Counted from the first letter of the stretch, positions 10,101 to 21,477 are shown. The stretch: 64,000 bases of DNA from Euptelea pleiosperma (GCA_035048495.1 CM068540.1:14616829-14680828), one strand, 5' to 3'. Notes: generated by a model from the sequence alone, not told the origin. Numbers and translations are program-made.

Positions 10101-12496
10101 GGATATTAGTGTCGGACGGTCACGCAGCTTCACTTTCCCCTGTTGCTTTCGTCTCCATCTCAACCTGACTGATTTTGAAAGAGTTTTGCGGACGCTTTCA
10201 CATTGAAATCAGTCAGGTTGATTCATTGGATAAGATTGGATCAGTCTGATAAATTGGATTATGAGCGTAACAAAACACAACTTATGTCTTTTGTTTATAT
10301 AAGTAGTGGTTTAGATCGACTCAGATAGACCCATCTACTTTCCTTCATCCAACGGTTGAGAATGAAAACATAAATTAAGGTTGGAAACCAATATGGAAAA
10401 CACAACACAAAAATAACTCACGGTTGAGATCGGCCTACTACCCTTATCCATCCAATGGTTGAGAAGGAATAAAACCACATTCAAATAGGGAAACCCTACA
10501 CGTTCCCTACAAAGATGGCAACACTCAACGAAGATGGAAACAAATGAACGCCTGAAATATATGGAAACTACGACTACACGTTCCCGCCAAAGATGGAAAC
10601 TCTAAACAAAGATGGAAATTAACCCAATCTCTCTCCCACGCCTCTATCACCAAACCCATTCTCTCTCTCTCTCTCTCTCTTTCTCGAAAACCCACTCTTC
10701 TCTCCAAGAAGAAGAAGAAGAATAATAATAAGAACCTGGCATCATCGAAGACTGAGATCGGGTAAGTCATCCTTATCTCTCTCCCTCTCTCCCTCTCTCT
10801 CTTGGATCAATATCTTACAGTCCCCGGTTTGAACCGTGCGTTCATCTCTTGGATTTGGAAAAGAGATCTACCTTTGGATCTGAAAAGAGATCAAAAGGTG
10901 GATCAGTGAATATAGTAATATACATACCAAAAATCAGACCGTAGCAACTCAAGGGTCGGTTCTGTAAAAGGCTAACGGTGACGATGGAAAGAAAGAAGTT
11001 CCAAAAAAAAAAAGACTTAGTTCAAACAGAAGTTAGGAAAAAAAAAATTTGTTCGGGTTTTTTTTTTTGTTCGGAAGAAAACTAACAGTTATACAACGAT
11101 TAATTACTTTTCTATGCCTGTGAAAAATAAACTTCTCTCTTTGTCCGTTCTGCTCATCCAATGGTTCTACTCATCAAACGGTTTGAAATCTCCATCACGA
11201 TCTTAGCCAGTTTCGGATATTAGTGTCGGACGCTCACGCAGCTTCACTTTCCCCTGTTGCTTTCGTCTCCATCTCAACCTGACTGATTTTGAAAGAGTTT
11301 TGCGGATGCTTTAACATTGAAATCAGTCAAGTTGATTCATTGGATAAGATTGGATCAGTCTGATAAATTGGATTATGAGTGTAACAAAACACAACTTATG
11401 TCTTTTGTTTATATAAGTAGTGGTTTAGATCGACTCAGATAGACCCATCTACTTTCCTTCATCCAACGGTTGAGAATGAAAACATAAATTAAGGTTGGAA
11501 ACCAATATGAAAAACACAACACAAAAATAACTCACGGTTGAGATCGGCCTACTACCCTTATCCATCCAATGGTTGAGAAGGAATAAAACCACATTCAAAT
11601 AGGGAAACCCTACACGTTCCCTACAAAGATGGCAACACTCAACGAAGATGGAAACAAATGAACGCCTGAAATATATGGAAACTACGCCTACACGTTCCCG
11701 CCAAAGATGGAAACTCTAAACAAAGATGGAAATTAACCCAATCTCTCTCCCACGCCTCTATCACGAAACCCATTCTCTCTCTCTCTCTCTCTTTCTCGAA
11801 AACCCACTCTTCTCTCCAAGAAGAAGAAGAAGAAGAATAATAAGAACCTGGCATCATCGAAGACTGAGATCGGGTAAGTCATCCTTATCTCTCTCCCTCT
11901 CTCCCTCTCTCTCTTGGATCAATATCTTACAGTCCCCAGTTTGAACCGTGCGTTTCATCTCTTGGATTTGGAAAAGAGATCTACCTTTGGATCTGAAAAG
12001 GGATCAAAAGGTGGATCAGTGAATATAGTAATATACATACCAAAAATCAGACCGTAGCAACTCAAGGGTCGGTTCTGTAAAAGGCTAACGGTGACGATGG
12101 AAAGAAAGAAGTTCCAAAAAGAAAAAAGAGTTAGTTCAAACAGAAGTTAGGGAAAAAAAAAATTTGTTCGGGTTTTTTTTTTTTGTTCGGAAGAAAACTA
12201 ACAATTATACAACGATTAATTTCTTTTCTATGCCTGTGAAAAATAAACTTCTCTCTTTGTCCGTTCTGCTCATCCAATGGTTCTACTCATCAAACGGTTT
12301 GAAATCTCCATCACGATCTCAGCCAGTTTCGGATATTAGTGTCGGACGCTCACGCAGCTTCACTTTCCCCTGTTGCTTACGTCTCCATCTCAACCTGACT
12401 GATTTTGAAAGAGTTTTGCGGACGCTTTCACATTGAAATCAGTCAGGTTGATTCATTGGATAAGATTGGATCAGTCTGATAAATTGGATTATGAGC

Positions 12497-13200
12497 GATG
12501 CTTTTGTGGTGGTGAATCAGTTTGGATTGAGTCTTTTGTCTTTACGGTTCTCTTAACAGTACATAACATAATAGGAGAGGCCCAAATCCGTTGTAACAGC
12601 CATTATTTCTGTTATAACGGCCATTTTTAAACCTTGGCTCAATGTTTAAAAGGGCTGTTATAATGGTTTAACGGGCTGGAGGTGTTACCGGGTTGGAGGC
12701 TGAGATTATAATCGCCATTATAATGGATTGTAGCACACCGTGTTGTTTGAGTGAGTATTTCAAAATACTTCAAAATATTTTGAAATTGTATTTTTGTTAT
12801 AATGAAACTCCATTATATTTAAACCGCATGTGTGATACCGGTTTGGAGGCTGAGTTATAATGGCCATTATAATGAAGGAAAGTATTTTTATATTTCAAAA
12901 ATATACTTCTGTTATAACAGAAAATAAACAGAAGTTATTTTAACACTTATTTTTTCATAAAATAACGGTCGTTAAACTCAAGAGTAACGGAAAAATAATG
13001 GTTGTTATTTTTTGAGTATTAAAATGGTACATAACGTAACATGGAGTAGTGCCGTTATTTTCTGAGTATTAAAATGGTACATAACGTAACGGGGGATAGT
13101 GCCCTTATTTTGAGTATGAAAAGGGTACATAATGTAAGGGGGAGCTCATACATTGTCATATCTTGGTACATAACACAACGGGGAGTAGTGCCGTTGATTT
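12497..13200. repeat. hAT-family remnants with a ~52-bp internal tandem repeat
   Basis: After the array ends, a hAT fragment (to ~12632) terminates TTTTTAAACCTTGG. Further degraded CCGTTATAACGG-like sequence follows. At about 13008-13140 a motif with GAGTATTAAAATGGTACATAACGT repeats three times at about 52 bp spacing, and a fourth weak copy ends near 13200. No gene seen. Confidence 0.6.
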
Positions 13201-14436
13201 TAGGTTTGTACAAGTAATCGAGTGACACGGATAGAAAACATCTATCAATCAGGTTGGATTTAGGAATAGATGGTGTTGTCAGTTTGATTCATCGATTGTC
13301 TTCCAACAAATGGGTGGCCTAACTGATTGGAATTATTTTCATGGGTTGGTTTTAACCAACAATCAGCCCGATTAGTGATTTCTAGGCGTTGGATTGGAAT
13401 TATTTTTACGGGTTGATTTTATCCAAAAGTCAGCCTGCTTAGTGATTTCTAGGAATTGGGTTGGAATTATTTTCGTGGGTTTTGATTTTATGTAATTGTC
13501 AAATCAGCGGTCTGGACGCTACGAAAGACTCCCTCAAAGTCTGATTTTTGTAGGGTCCAGTCCAATGGTCTAATCCACGGTATGGACCCCTCTTTTATTC
13601 TTCGTTCCTTTTTAAAAAGAAAAAATGGCTCCCCCTTTGATTTTCTTTATTCCCTCAAAGTCCAATATCCATGGAATTAAAGTTAGATGGATTGGAATTA
13701 TTTGTGGGTACTCAAATCAAAGAGGGTTCCATCGATTGGAATGGATTATTTCTTTATGCCCTCAATGACCAAAAGCTTTTCTATAGTCGGATTTAATTAA
13801 GCATTAAATCCAACATTTAGAAACAACTAGTCAAACTTATCTCTGGCATAATATCCACAATTTTGGTGGTTCCTAACCGTCAGATTTGAGCTTTTTGGTG
13901 GTTCTAACCTTCAAGCATCGACATTACTTATGGACGAAGTTTTTTGCAGACGCTTTGTCGGGGAGTGCGATCGGCACTGGTCATCTCCTAGTATACATAC
14001 AATGTATCACTTCACAGTTTTTGGGTGACCCACTTCTCAAATGCCATGCGGAGCACCATCTAGGCCATCTGACTGCATGGATGTTCATCAACCTACCTCT
14101 TCGTGGATATACACACCCCAAATCACCCTAATTGGTATCTCTAGCCATTATATTTTGGTATTTTGTAAGGTGTGATTACAAATGTTTGATTCAACTATAT
14201 TTTAGTACTAAAACCAACGGCTAAAAATCATCGAACGAGCTGAGTTTTTGTATGAATGTTTACCAGAGGGGTGGGCTAACATCCATACGGCTAGTGGGGC
14301 CAAATGCAACGTGGTACGCTCTTTCTCGCAGTAAGCGCATAGATGTTTGGCCCATCTCTTGGCTACATAAGCATTTTCTCTTTAGGATTTTCTTTAACCT
14401 ATTCCTCTCGGTCGACAAAAAAAATATTAAAAAAAA
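13201..14436. repeat. Dispersed non-coding repeat sequence
   Basis: Carries two or three tandem diverged copies of the 'cagcccgattagtgatttctagg' type motif with ATTGGAATTATTTT (13330-13480), the family seen again at 16.3, 34.6, 35.4 and 40.0 kb. At 13940-14000 sits TTTGTCGGGGAGTGCGAT followed by a CTAGTATAC tail, matching the junction motif that precedes leader units at 31.6, 32.1, 32.3 and 36.25 kb. No gene supported. Confidence 0.5.
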
Positions 14437-14469
14437 ACAGTCCCACCTCTCCGAATCACAGCAGCGACT

Positions 14470-14521
14470 ATGGCTGCAAGCAAGGCCGTGATCACCTCCT
14501 TCCACAACGGCGGTGCCACAG
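14470..14521 (+). CDS. Isolated first-exon-like coding fragment
   Basis: ATGGC-context start followed by 17 codons reading MAASKAVITSFHNGGAT, GC-richer than its surroundings and ending CACAG|GTAGGTACC, a good donor after one base of the next codon. It is followed by CT-rich sequence typical of a first plant intron. The small, Ser/Thr/Ala-rich N-terminus could be the beginning of an organelle-targeting peptide, but I do not recognise the gene. No downstream exon was found before repeats begin at ~14.67 kb, so it is probably a stranded or captured first exon. Confidence 0.35.
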
Positions 14522-15515
14522 GTAGGTACCTCCTCTCTATCTCTCTCTTTGTCGCTCTCACGTTCTTCCTCTCCGGTCACCACTCTTTATGCGTTTTTTG
14601 TTTTCTGTTCCTTTCTGTATTATTGATTTTGTTTTGCGAAGAATCCATTGATTTTGTTCATCAACCACAGGGAGGTTTTTTTTGTTTAGATTCGATAGTT
14701 TCAGGCGATTCGGTAGTTTTGGGCGAAACTGCACCGAAACTTATAGGTTTCTAAAACCATACAATATTTCGTATCGCCCCTTACCGAAACCGAAACGTTT
14801 CGGTTTCGGCCGAAACTTTCAACCATTTGAGAGTATTCGAGGCGGTTGACTTAAACTTTACTTTGAAATGCATCGATCTTCTCTACCATACTTGTCAATT
14901 GTAGAACCAATTTCTTTCTCAATAAGATCATCAATCATTTTCTGGATTGAGACACATTCACGATACATGAAAATTCAGAACTACACTGCTGAACATTGAG
15001 GATACTTTAATTCACAGAGTACTTACACCCCATATCGCCCAGCAGCATCAGTCGTTCAATGGTCAGTCACAAAATAATCAGAATAATCCCATTATCTTTT
15101 CTTTTATTTTTCCTCTTTCTAGAAGTAATGAGATATTATGAGCAAAGGAAGAAACTATAAGGACACTTGAAGCAACCAGAATATCCCCCATTCTTTTTGC
15201 TGAACATGGCAGTATCTTCTCGTGAACTACTCAGGGACGGTTTGTTAAACTAAAATTTCAGCACTTAAGTCTAAATTTTAGAGTTTTAAGACATTTCTGA
15301 AATTCAGATGTTTTTGTTTACAAAAAAAAAATAGTGCTTAATGGTTAAAATGGCTGAATTTTTCGTTAATTTTTTCAGCCACCCGATCTAGTTTATCACT
15401 TATTAAGTGAATAAACACTGAATGCGGTAAGTGATTTGCTTTAATGAAATATTACGTTTCCACCGAAAATGTCCCTCAACTTTTGTCAATGACAACATTG
15501 CCCTTCAATATCTAT
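14522..15515. other. Intron-like sequence, CGAAAC-rich MITE and nondescript DNA
   Basis: 14675-14825 is an inverted-repeat element rich in CGAAAC and GTTTCGG motifs (for example CCGAAACCGAAACGTTTCGG), probably a small MITE. The remainder to 15515 is AT-rich sequence with no gene, RNA or clear repeat that I can support. Confidence 0.4.
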
Positions 15516-15870
15516 TCTTCAACTTTCTTGCTTTCACGTCACTTACTCTCCGGCTTCAATGTTGCAGTGCCTCTCCACAGGGAATCTCTTCCTCTCCGGC
15601 TTCAACGTAGCAGCGCCTCTCCACAGGGAATCTCTTCCTCTCCGGCTTCAACGTAGCAGCGCCTCTCCACATAGGTATTGTTCTGTACCTTATCTCCTCC
15701 TCTTCTCTCTTCCCTTCTTCTTCTCCTTCTTAAGGAAAACCCTAATGTTAGGGGTTAAGAAAATTCTTCGGTTAGTATTTTGGAGATTTTCAACATTTTT
15801 GAAACTCTGTCGATTTGCTTATTCAAAGACTGGTTCAGAAGCTTAAGAATTATGGACGTCGATTTTTACC
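15516..15870 (+). repeat. Leader module with 46-bp minisatellite and telo-box
   Basis: Three tandem 46-bp copies start at 15552, 15598 and 15644 (GGCTTCAACGTAGCAGCGCC and CTCTCCACAGGGAATCTC). The last runs into CACATAG|GTATTG, a possible splice donor. A CT-rich tract follows, then the telo-box AAACCCTAA (15737-15745). Telo-boxes and CT-rich leaders are common in promoters and first introns of plant growth-related genes. The same module forms the 3' half of each unit in the 36.3-39.5 kb array. It contains a 95-codon open frame, but the frame reads low-complexity sequence through the putative donor and is not a credible protein. Confidence 0.55.
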
Positions 15871-16324
15871 GTGTAACTTGAAAACCACATTTGATGGGGT
15901 TAGAAGTTTCAGAATGGGCTGATTTTTTGTTGGGGTGATCTATATGGTGAGGAGATCATCCCCACCAAAAATCAGCCATTGATTCATCTGTATTGTCTTG
16001 ATAACTTATTGGAAGATGCCTTCTCAGTCAAGACGGAACAAGACGTTTAACGATGGTTGTTTTTTGTTGACGCAGTCAGCACGTATTTGATTTATTAGGT
16101 GGCTTGTTGCGGAGAAAGAGAAAGCTGGGCTCTTGACACCAAATACATATAAAGTCAATAAAATATTAATTTTTAAAACTACAGGTTGCAATGGTAGTGT
16201 ACGGTTTAGGAGTTTGAAGTTCTTTTGAGTTGTGTTTTGAATGGTTCTTGCATTTCTTGTCTTTGATAAAATGTCTCAAAGGTTGTATATATTTTTAACT
16301 TGTTATGATTAGGGAGTAAAACTT

Positions 16325-16835
16325 GGCCGAAACAGTGACTGCCTACAATATGAACCATGTTGCACATTTTAGTGGACGCTGACCGTATAGATGGTCAATC
16401 CCTACGTGGACGTACAATCCAAAAATCAGCCTGATTTGTGATTTCTGGGCATTGGTTCGGAATTATTTTCATGGGCTGATTTTAACAGTGACTGCCCACA
16501 ATATAAACCACTTTGCACATTTTAGAGGACAACAACCGTATAGATGGTCAATCCCTACCTGAACGTACAAACCAAAAATCAGCCTGATTAGTGATTTCTT
16601 GGCATTGGATCGGAATTATTTTCATTGGCTGATTTTAACTGTGTGAATTTGAGCATTATTGACCCTTATTTGAGGTACAAAGATACAAAGGTTTGAAATC
16701 ACTAATCAAACTGATTTTTGCTTTGCACGTCCACCTAGGGATTGGAATAACATCCATATGGAGTCCTTTAAAAGTGTGCCACGTGGCTCATATTGCACAC
16801 TGTCATAATTGCAAGTGAAATAGAGGAATCCATAT
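16325..16835. mobile_element. Long inverted-repeat element, unclassified
   Basis: The left part (CCACAATATAAACCACTTTG, CGTATAGATGGTCAATCCCT) reappears inverted at the right (AGGGATTGGAATAACATCCA, GTGCCACGTGGCTCATATTG). A ~165-bp sub-block is duplicated in tandem on the left. No coding capacity. The paralogue is at 39960-40475. Its class is undetermined because I could not define clean ends or a target duplication. Confidence 0.5.
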
Positions 16836-17060
16836 GGTGAGTCCTCTTAGTGTTTTACAAATCTCGCTTCAAGGTGCGTGAGGCTTATGCCTCGAGGCAG
16901 TTGTAACGTCCTGACCTCAAGGCTTAAACTTTGACTGATTTATAAGAGGCTTGCGCCTCACCCAGTCAAGGCTTAAGCCAAGCAAGTACCCGGGCTGAAC
17001 ATAAAAGTTTTTCTCATTCTTTCTCCTCTCGTTTATACAAGTCTGTGTATATATATAAAT

Positions 17061-17443
17061 AGGGCCAGGATCGGGGGACAACAATTTCATACAAAGTTTT
17101 TGACAACAAAAATTGGTGTGGGCCAATTTATAAATTATAAGTATTGGAATGGGATGATTTTTGGCGAGGACAATCTCTATGGTGAGGAGATCATCCTCAC
17201 AAAACTTTAACTCATTATCATATTCGTAGACTGGTTTACAAGTTGAAGAATTATGGACCATTTATTTTTATTGTTAACACGAAAAGCACATTTGATAGGG
17301 TTAGATTTTTCAGAATATGCTGATTTTTTGTAGGGATGATCTATATGGTGAGGAGATCTTCCTCAGCAAAAATCATCCATTGATTCATCTTCCAAGTGGA
17401 TACAACAAAATTGTTGTCAAAAACTTTGTATGAAATTATTGAC
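17061..17443. mobile_element. MULE-type MITE, right end truncated
   Basis: Left end AGGGCCAGGATCGGGGGACA; the body carries GGTGAGGAGATCATCCTCAC and AAATCATCCATTGATTCATC. The right terminal repeat should read TTGTCCCCCGATC but stops at GTATGAAATTATTG and continues as SD2 sequence GACAAGTACCCC. The same element is complete at 40695-41086. The truncation point is the SD1/SD2 junction. Confidence 0.65.
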
Positions 17444-18235
17444 AAGTACCCCTATAACCCCTATTTTATATTTTCAAAATTTAAACATTTTCAGAAAAAC
17501 AAATATTTCAATGTAGCACGTCGTTCCAATGCTAAAACCAAGATGTTCTTTGAAAATATTGTGAACTTGTGGTAGGAATCACAATGACAATCAATAGAAA
17601 ACAGTGTTATCAGGGGGAAGGTTTAAAAGGGCCCATTATAACGGTATAACGGACTGGGGGCGTTATTGGTTTTTTTCATTGTAACGAATTGTTGGTGAAA
17701 TAAGCAAGACCTTAGAATGTATGGAAAATATAAATATGTGGTAAAACGTATTTTTGTAAAAATCCCTTTTCGATTTCATCATGCTGGTATGTGCCATGGG
17801 AAAAGTTTTAGTCTTTGGATCATTTTTCCCTGTAGAACTGTGGAGTGCATAGAAACATACCACTTGGCACACCCTTTTTCGGGCCTATTGATATATGAAT
17901 GATTGGCCTACGATTTGATGAAACTACACACCAATAATCAGCCTGATTGGTGATATCTACCCATTCAATTTTTAAAACGTTTGAATCCAACAGCTAGATC
18001 GAGCTTATGCGTTCCACAGCTCTACAGGGAAAATGCGTTCCACAGCTCTACAGGGAAAAATGCTCCACAAACTAAATTTGTTATGTGCCGTTGCACCTCT
18101 TTACAAAAATTCACGAGAGAATATTGTGTGAGGTGTGCAATTTTTTATTTTTTATTTATTTATTTATGCAGGTGGAAAGTTTGGACACATTCTGAAACTA
18201 AAATTCACACAATAGTGATTAGTTAAAGTAACTTG

Positions 18236-18452
18236 TGCAGTGACCAGGACTCCACTCCAAAAAGTGAGGTTCTGAGTTCAACTCTCCTTGGGGCCACCCC
18301 CTTGGAAAGAGTAGGGTAATAAGTGGCCCAGTCCACATTAACTCTCCCAGTACACTCTGGCAAGTGTGGAAGTGGTGACTACCGTGCCTTGGGGTACTAG
18401 TTGGGTGCTCTAAAATGCCTAGATACCCACGGTTTCAAACAAAAAAAAAAAC
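18236..18452 (+). mobile_element. tRNA-derived SINE-like element
   Basis: Contains GGTTCTGAGTTCAACTCTCC, which resembles a pol III B box (GGTTCRANTC), followed by TTGGGGCCACCCCC. It ends GATACCCACGGTTTCAAACA with an A run. The layout (tRNA-like head, unrelated body, A tail, ~220 bp) fits plant SINEs of the Au-like type. No clean target duplication was identified. Present also at 50914-51138, so it predates the duplication. Confidence 0.6.
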
Positions 18453-18630
18453 CTTTATGGGTAGCTAGGCCATGTTGTTTGTCCCAGCACTTTAAACTCC
18501 ACCCCAAAGGTATGGGGCACATTCTTATTTGCTAATCTTGTGCTCATCCAAATGACCATTTGTGATTTATGTTGTGCCCTACATACTCAAACTTATGTTG
18601 GTGACGCTTACAAAAGTTAAAAAAATAAAG

Positions 18631-18869
18631 GCTTTTTTGCTTTACCCCCTTACTTTATTGATGCAATTTGCATCACACCCAATGTTTTCAAAATATTTGG
18701 ATCTCACCCTTTGACCATGGTCAACGTCATTGACTATAGAAGGTCTCTGGATGGACATCCCAATATTTTTTAAATGACTATAATGACCTTGGGTGAGACG
18801 CAAATATTTTAAAAACATTGGGTGCAGTGTAAATTTCATCAATAAAGTAAGGGGGACAAGCAAAAAATC
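18631..18869 (+). mobile_element. ~240-bp MITE with ~40-bp TIRs
   Basis: Begins GCTTTTTTGCTTTACCCCCT and ends with the near reverse complement (AAGTAAGGGGGACAAGCAAA). Interior: CACCCTTTGACCATGGTCAA and its imperfect complement. A second copy in the opposite orientation lies at 19723-19964, with a hAT element between. The family is unassigned because the target duplication is unclear. Confidence 0.65.
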
Positions 18870-18936
18870 ATTTTTTTTTAGGTTTTTTTTTTTTTTTTCA
18901 GGTTACGTTTTTTGGAGGATTGTGAATTATAAAAGC

Positions 18937-19348
18937 CAAGGTTTAAAAAACGGCCGCTATAACTAAAATAACAGTCGTTATACTGGATTCGGACCCTTCC
19001 CGTTATGTTATGCCGTTAAAACGCCCAAAAAATAATGGCCATTATAACAAAAATAAAGGCCGTTATTTTTTGTTATAACAAAAATAACGACAGTTAATTT
19101 CTTGAAAAAATTGTGAAAAAAAAAAAACAGACATTTTTTTCACTTTTTCTGTTATTTTCGTGTTATTTTTTGTTTTTGAAATTTTGAAATTCAACTTTTA
19201 AAATTCAAATTTTGAAATTCAGAGCCATTTTTTCATTTTTTTTTTCCATTATTTTCCATTTTTGCCCCTAAGCATTTTTTTCATTAAAACGGAACAAACG
19301 GTAATGCCCCAATCCGTTATACAGTTATAACAGTCCCCTTTAAACCTT
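18937..19348 (+). mobile_element. hAT-type MITE
   Basis: CAAGGTTTAAAAAACGGCCG at the left, CCCCTTTAAACCTT at the right. Flanks TATAAAAG and CATAAAAG form an approximate 8-bp target duplication (7 of 8). Many CCGTTATAACGG-like motifs lie inside. Paralogue at 51622-52003. Confidence 0.7.
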
Positions 19349-19722
19349 CATAAAAGGAAGTCACCTTCACAGGTTGTTAAGCACGCTAATGTCCGTCATC
19401 AATGATAACGAAGGGCCACAATATGAGCCATGTGGCACACTCTTAGAGGTCACTAACCATACCGATGTTGGGCCCATCACTAGGTGGAGCTACATGCCAA
19501 ATATCAGCTTGACTAGTGATTTCAAACCATTGGATCTTTGTACCCCAAATAATACTCAAATTCTACGGATAAAATCAACCCAGGAAAACGACTCTAATCC
19601 AATGCTTAAAAATTAACAATTAGATTAATTTTTGGTCTGTAGGTGACCTACGGTTGGGCCAAGTAAATGAAGAAAGGTTTTGAACTCACAATCCTCAAAA
19701 AAAAAAAAATTCAAAAAAAAAA
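19349..19722. repeat. Dispersed repeat block, non-coding
   Basis: Contains GGGCCACAATATGAGCCATG and AGTGATTTCAAACCATTGGA, members of the same dispersed family seen at 16.3, 26.1, 35.2 and 40 kb. An 80-codon open frame here reflects the repeat. In the right SD2 copy this block is duplicated in tandem. Confidence 0.5.
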
Positions 19723-19964
19723 TGATTTTTTGCTTGTCCCCCTTACTTTTTTAATGCAATTTGCATCTCACCCAATTTTTATTAAAATATTTGCGTCTCA
19801 CCCAAGGTCATTGTAGTCATTTAAAAAATATTGGGATGTCCATCCGGAGACCATCTATGGTCAATGACGTTGACCATGGTCAAAGGGTGAGATGCAAATA
19901 TTTTGAAAACATTGGGTGAGATGCAAATTGCATCAATAAAGTAAGGGGGTAAAGCAAAAAAGCC
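19723..19964 (-). mobile_element. ~240-bp MITE, inverted relative to the 18.6 kb copy
   Basis: Starts TGATTTTTTGCTTGTCCCCC and ends GGGGGTAAAGCAAAAAAGCC. It is the same element as 18631-18869 in reverse orientation and shares the interior TTGACCATGGTCAAAGGGTG. The paralogue is at 52885-53125. Confidence 0.65.
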
Positions 19965-21440
19965 CAAAATATAATAACTTATGTTTGTAATTTGTTTAAG
20001 GGGATGGAACCAATATAAGGTTGATTGTGGTATTTTTGTTTCCTTTCAGTCAACTTTGGGGATCATTCACTCATCAATTAAGGATCTAGCATATTAAATT
20101 TGATGTGACACAGATGCCGAGAGAACAGACTTGAGTCTCTCTTCGAAAATAGCCCTAATCTGCTGCTAAAGTTGCTTGGACTTGCTCACATATTTGTTGA
20201 TAATCCCTTCTAAGAGCATCTCCAACTAGTTTCTTAAAAAGAACTCCAAAAAAAGCATCTTCTTCATATTCGATGTTGGAGGCGCCCTCTAAAAAGTGTT
20301 AAACTCCAATCAGCCCGCCTTCAAAAAAGTATTTTCTTCAAAAAGATTTTTTTTCAAAATGACAAAAAAGGTATTTAAAATAGGTGGGGGGTACTTTTGA
20401 AAACTTTGAAAGACAATAATGGTATTTTTAAAAAATTAACGAAATGAAAATAATAAAAATAGAAATTCAGAGAACGAAAAATATCATCTCTATAGTTGAT
20501 ATCAAGAATAGAGATATAGAGGGGGGCTTTTAAATTTGAGGTTGGATGTAGAGACTGATTGGAGTTGAATTTTGCAAAATACCATCACATATGAAGATGG
20601 TAGACCATTAAATAGTCATATAAAATAAAATAAAAATGGTAAAATTCAAGATTTTCAAATCCACATGAATAGAATAATTTTCAAGCTTTTCTTAAAATTT
20701 GACCCAAAGACACGGCGTACCAAGTGCATCGTTTTATGTTGTGTCTTTGAATAACTCTACCAGTTGGACATATCTTAAGGCAAGAGCCCCTCCCAAGTGC
20801 AATGGAGGCCGCTAACCTAGACCATGGGCCTTGTTGATCACCCATTGACCCCCTATCAAGTAAGTATATTTTTTTCTTCTCTTATAGTCCTATTTATACA
20901 AGACAAACTCCCTTAACTCTCTTTTATATCTCTCATATGGAATTAAAAAGTATAAAAAACAAAACATCTTGAACCCCACACATCTCCAGGTTTTATTTAG
21001 TCAAAGAAAAAAAAAAATAATTGAAACAAAACGTGTCTATTGGTTGGCTCAAGTCAAATAGTCTATGCGTTCAACGTAGAGCCTACTGAAACGGAGCCAA
21101 CATCAGATGACTAAAACAATTGACCAATTGTTAACTATGGGTGAACCTAGATACCAAAAAGTATTCTAATTGGTGATTTCTAGCCATGATCAAGTACTTA
21201 AAATATTTCTAGGGCTAGATATTGCCCCTTGAAAAAGCTTAAATCAACGTTTAGAAATGGCCAATCAACATTTAGAAATTGCCCCTTGGGGGTTCAATTT
21301 TAAAACCCAAAAGCTTGCTTAGCAAGGAAGAAGCATTAATTTCAAGGAGTCTGCCCCGATAGGAAATGGGGTGTGCAAATTTGCACTAGAATGGCTGTCA
21401 TCATAAACATACATAACGATTAGCGCAACCCACACAATCA
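19965..21440. other. Upstream intergenic DNA with one MITE-like stretch
   Basis: 20211-20600 begins AAGAGCATCTCCAACTAG, and its AACTCCAATCAG has an inverted counterpart CTGATTGGAGTT near 20574, a common layout of plant MITEs. The rest shows no gene. In the right SD2 copy a piece equivalent to about 20826-21084 is missing (joined at CTAACCTA/CCTACTGAAACG). Proximal promoter sequence for the small gene probably lies after ~21200. Confidence 0.4.
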
Positions 21441-21468
21441 AAACTTGCTTCCCAAGGAACCCAAATTG

Positions 21469-21477
21469 TTTAAATAC
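21469..21477 (+). promoter_or_regulatory. TATA-like box for the MGC small gene
   Basis: TTTAAATAC about 90 bp upstream of the ATG at 21564, with pyrimidine-rich TTTACTCGCTCTTTTCG between. It is preserved in the right copy (TTTAAATACATATTAAG near 54347). Confidence 0.4.

Larger units (their letters stand above)
2453..12496 (+). repeat. Nine-unit tandem array of ~1.11 kb promoter/leader-like units
   Basis: The anchor CTTATGTCTTTTG recurs at 2471, 3585, 4706, 5820, 6933, 8054, 9169, 10281 and 11395, giving unit lengths of 1114, 1121, 1114, 1113, 1121, 1115, 1112 and 1114 bp. The ninth unit ends near 12496. Each unit in order has TATATAAG 15 bp after the anchor start, ATGGAAAC-rich sequence, a (CT)n tract, a (GAA)n tract, a GTAAGT...TTACAG mini-intron, A and T runs, and a hairpin near the 3' end. 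Diagnostic variants show units 2-3-4 repeating as 5-6-7 with a period of 3348 bp. Each unit also carries recurring short open frames of 72-112 codons; these translate low-complexity tracts and show no protein signature. Chimeric relatives occur at 36.3-39.5 kb and a diverged single copy at 33.7-34.3 kb. Confidence 0.95.
15516..17440 (+). repeat. Segmental duplication SD1, left copy
   Basis: Collinear with 39157-41070 from CTTCAACTTTCTTGCTTTCA onward, with scattered substitutions and small indels. Contents in order: leader module, a 15890-15990 MITE fragment, a stretch around GCGGAGAAAGAGAAAGCTGG, an inverted-repeat element (16325-16835), an AGGCTTATGCCTCGAGGCAG segment, and a MULE-type MITE truncated at 17443. 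On the left SD1 is followed directly by SD2. On the right the CKI1-like gene lies between them. Confidence 0.85.

Noticed and set aside
18236..18452. A tRNA gene suggested by GGTTCTGAGTTCAACTC
   Set aside because: No A box at the proper distance forms a cloverleaf by eye, and the body plus A tail fits a SINE.
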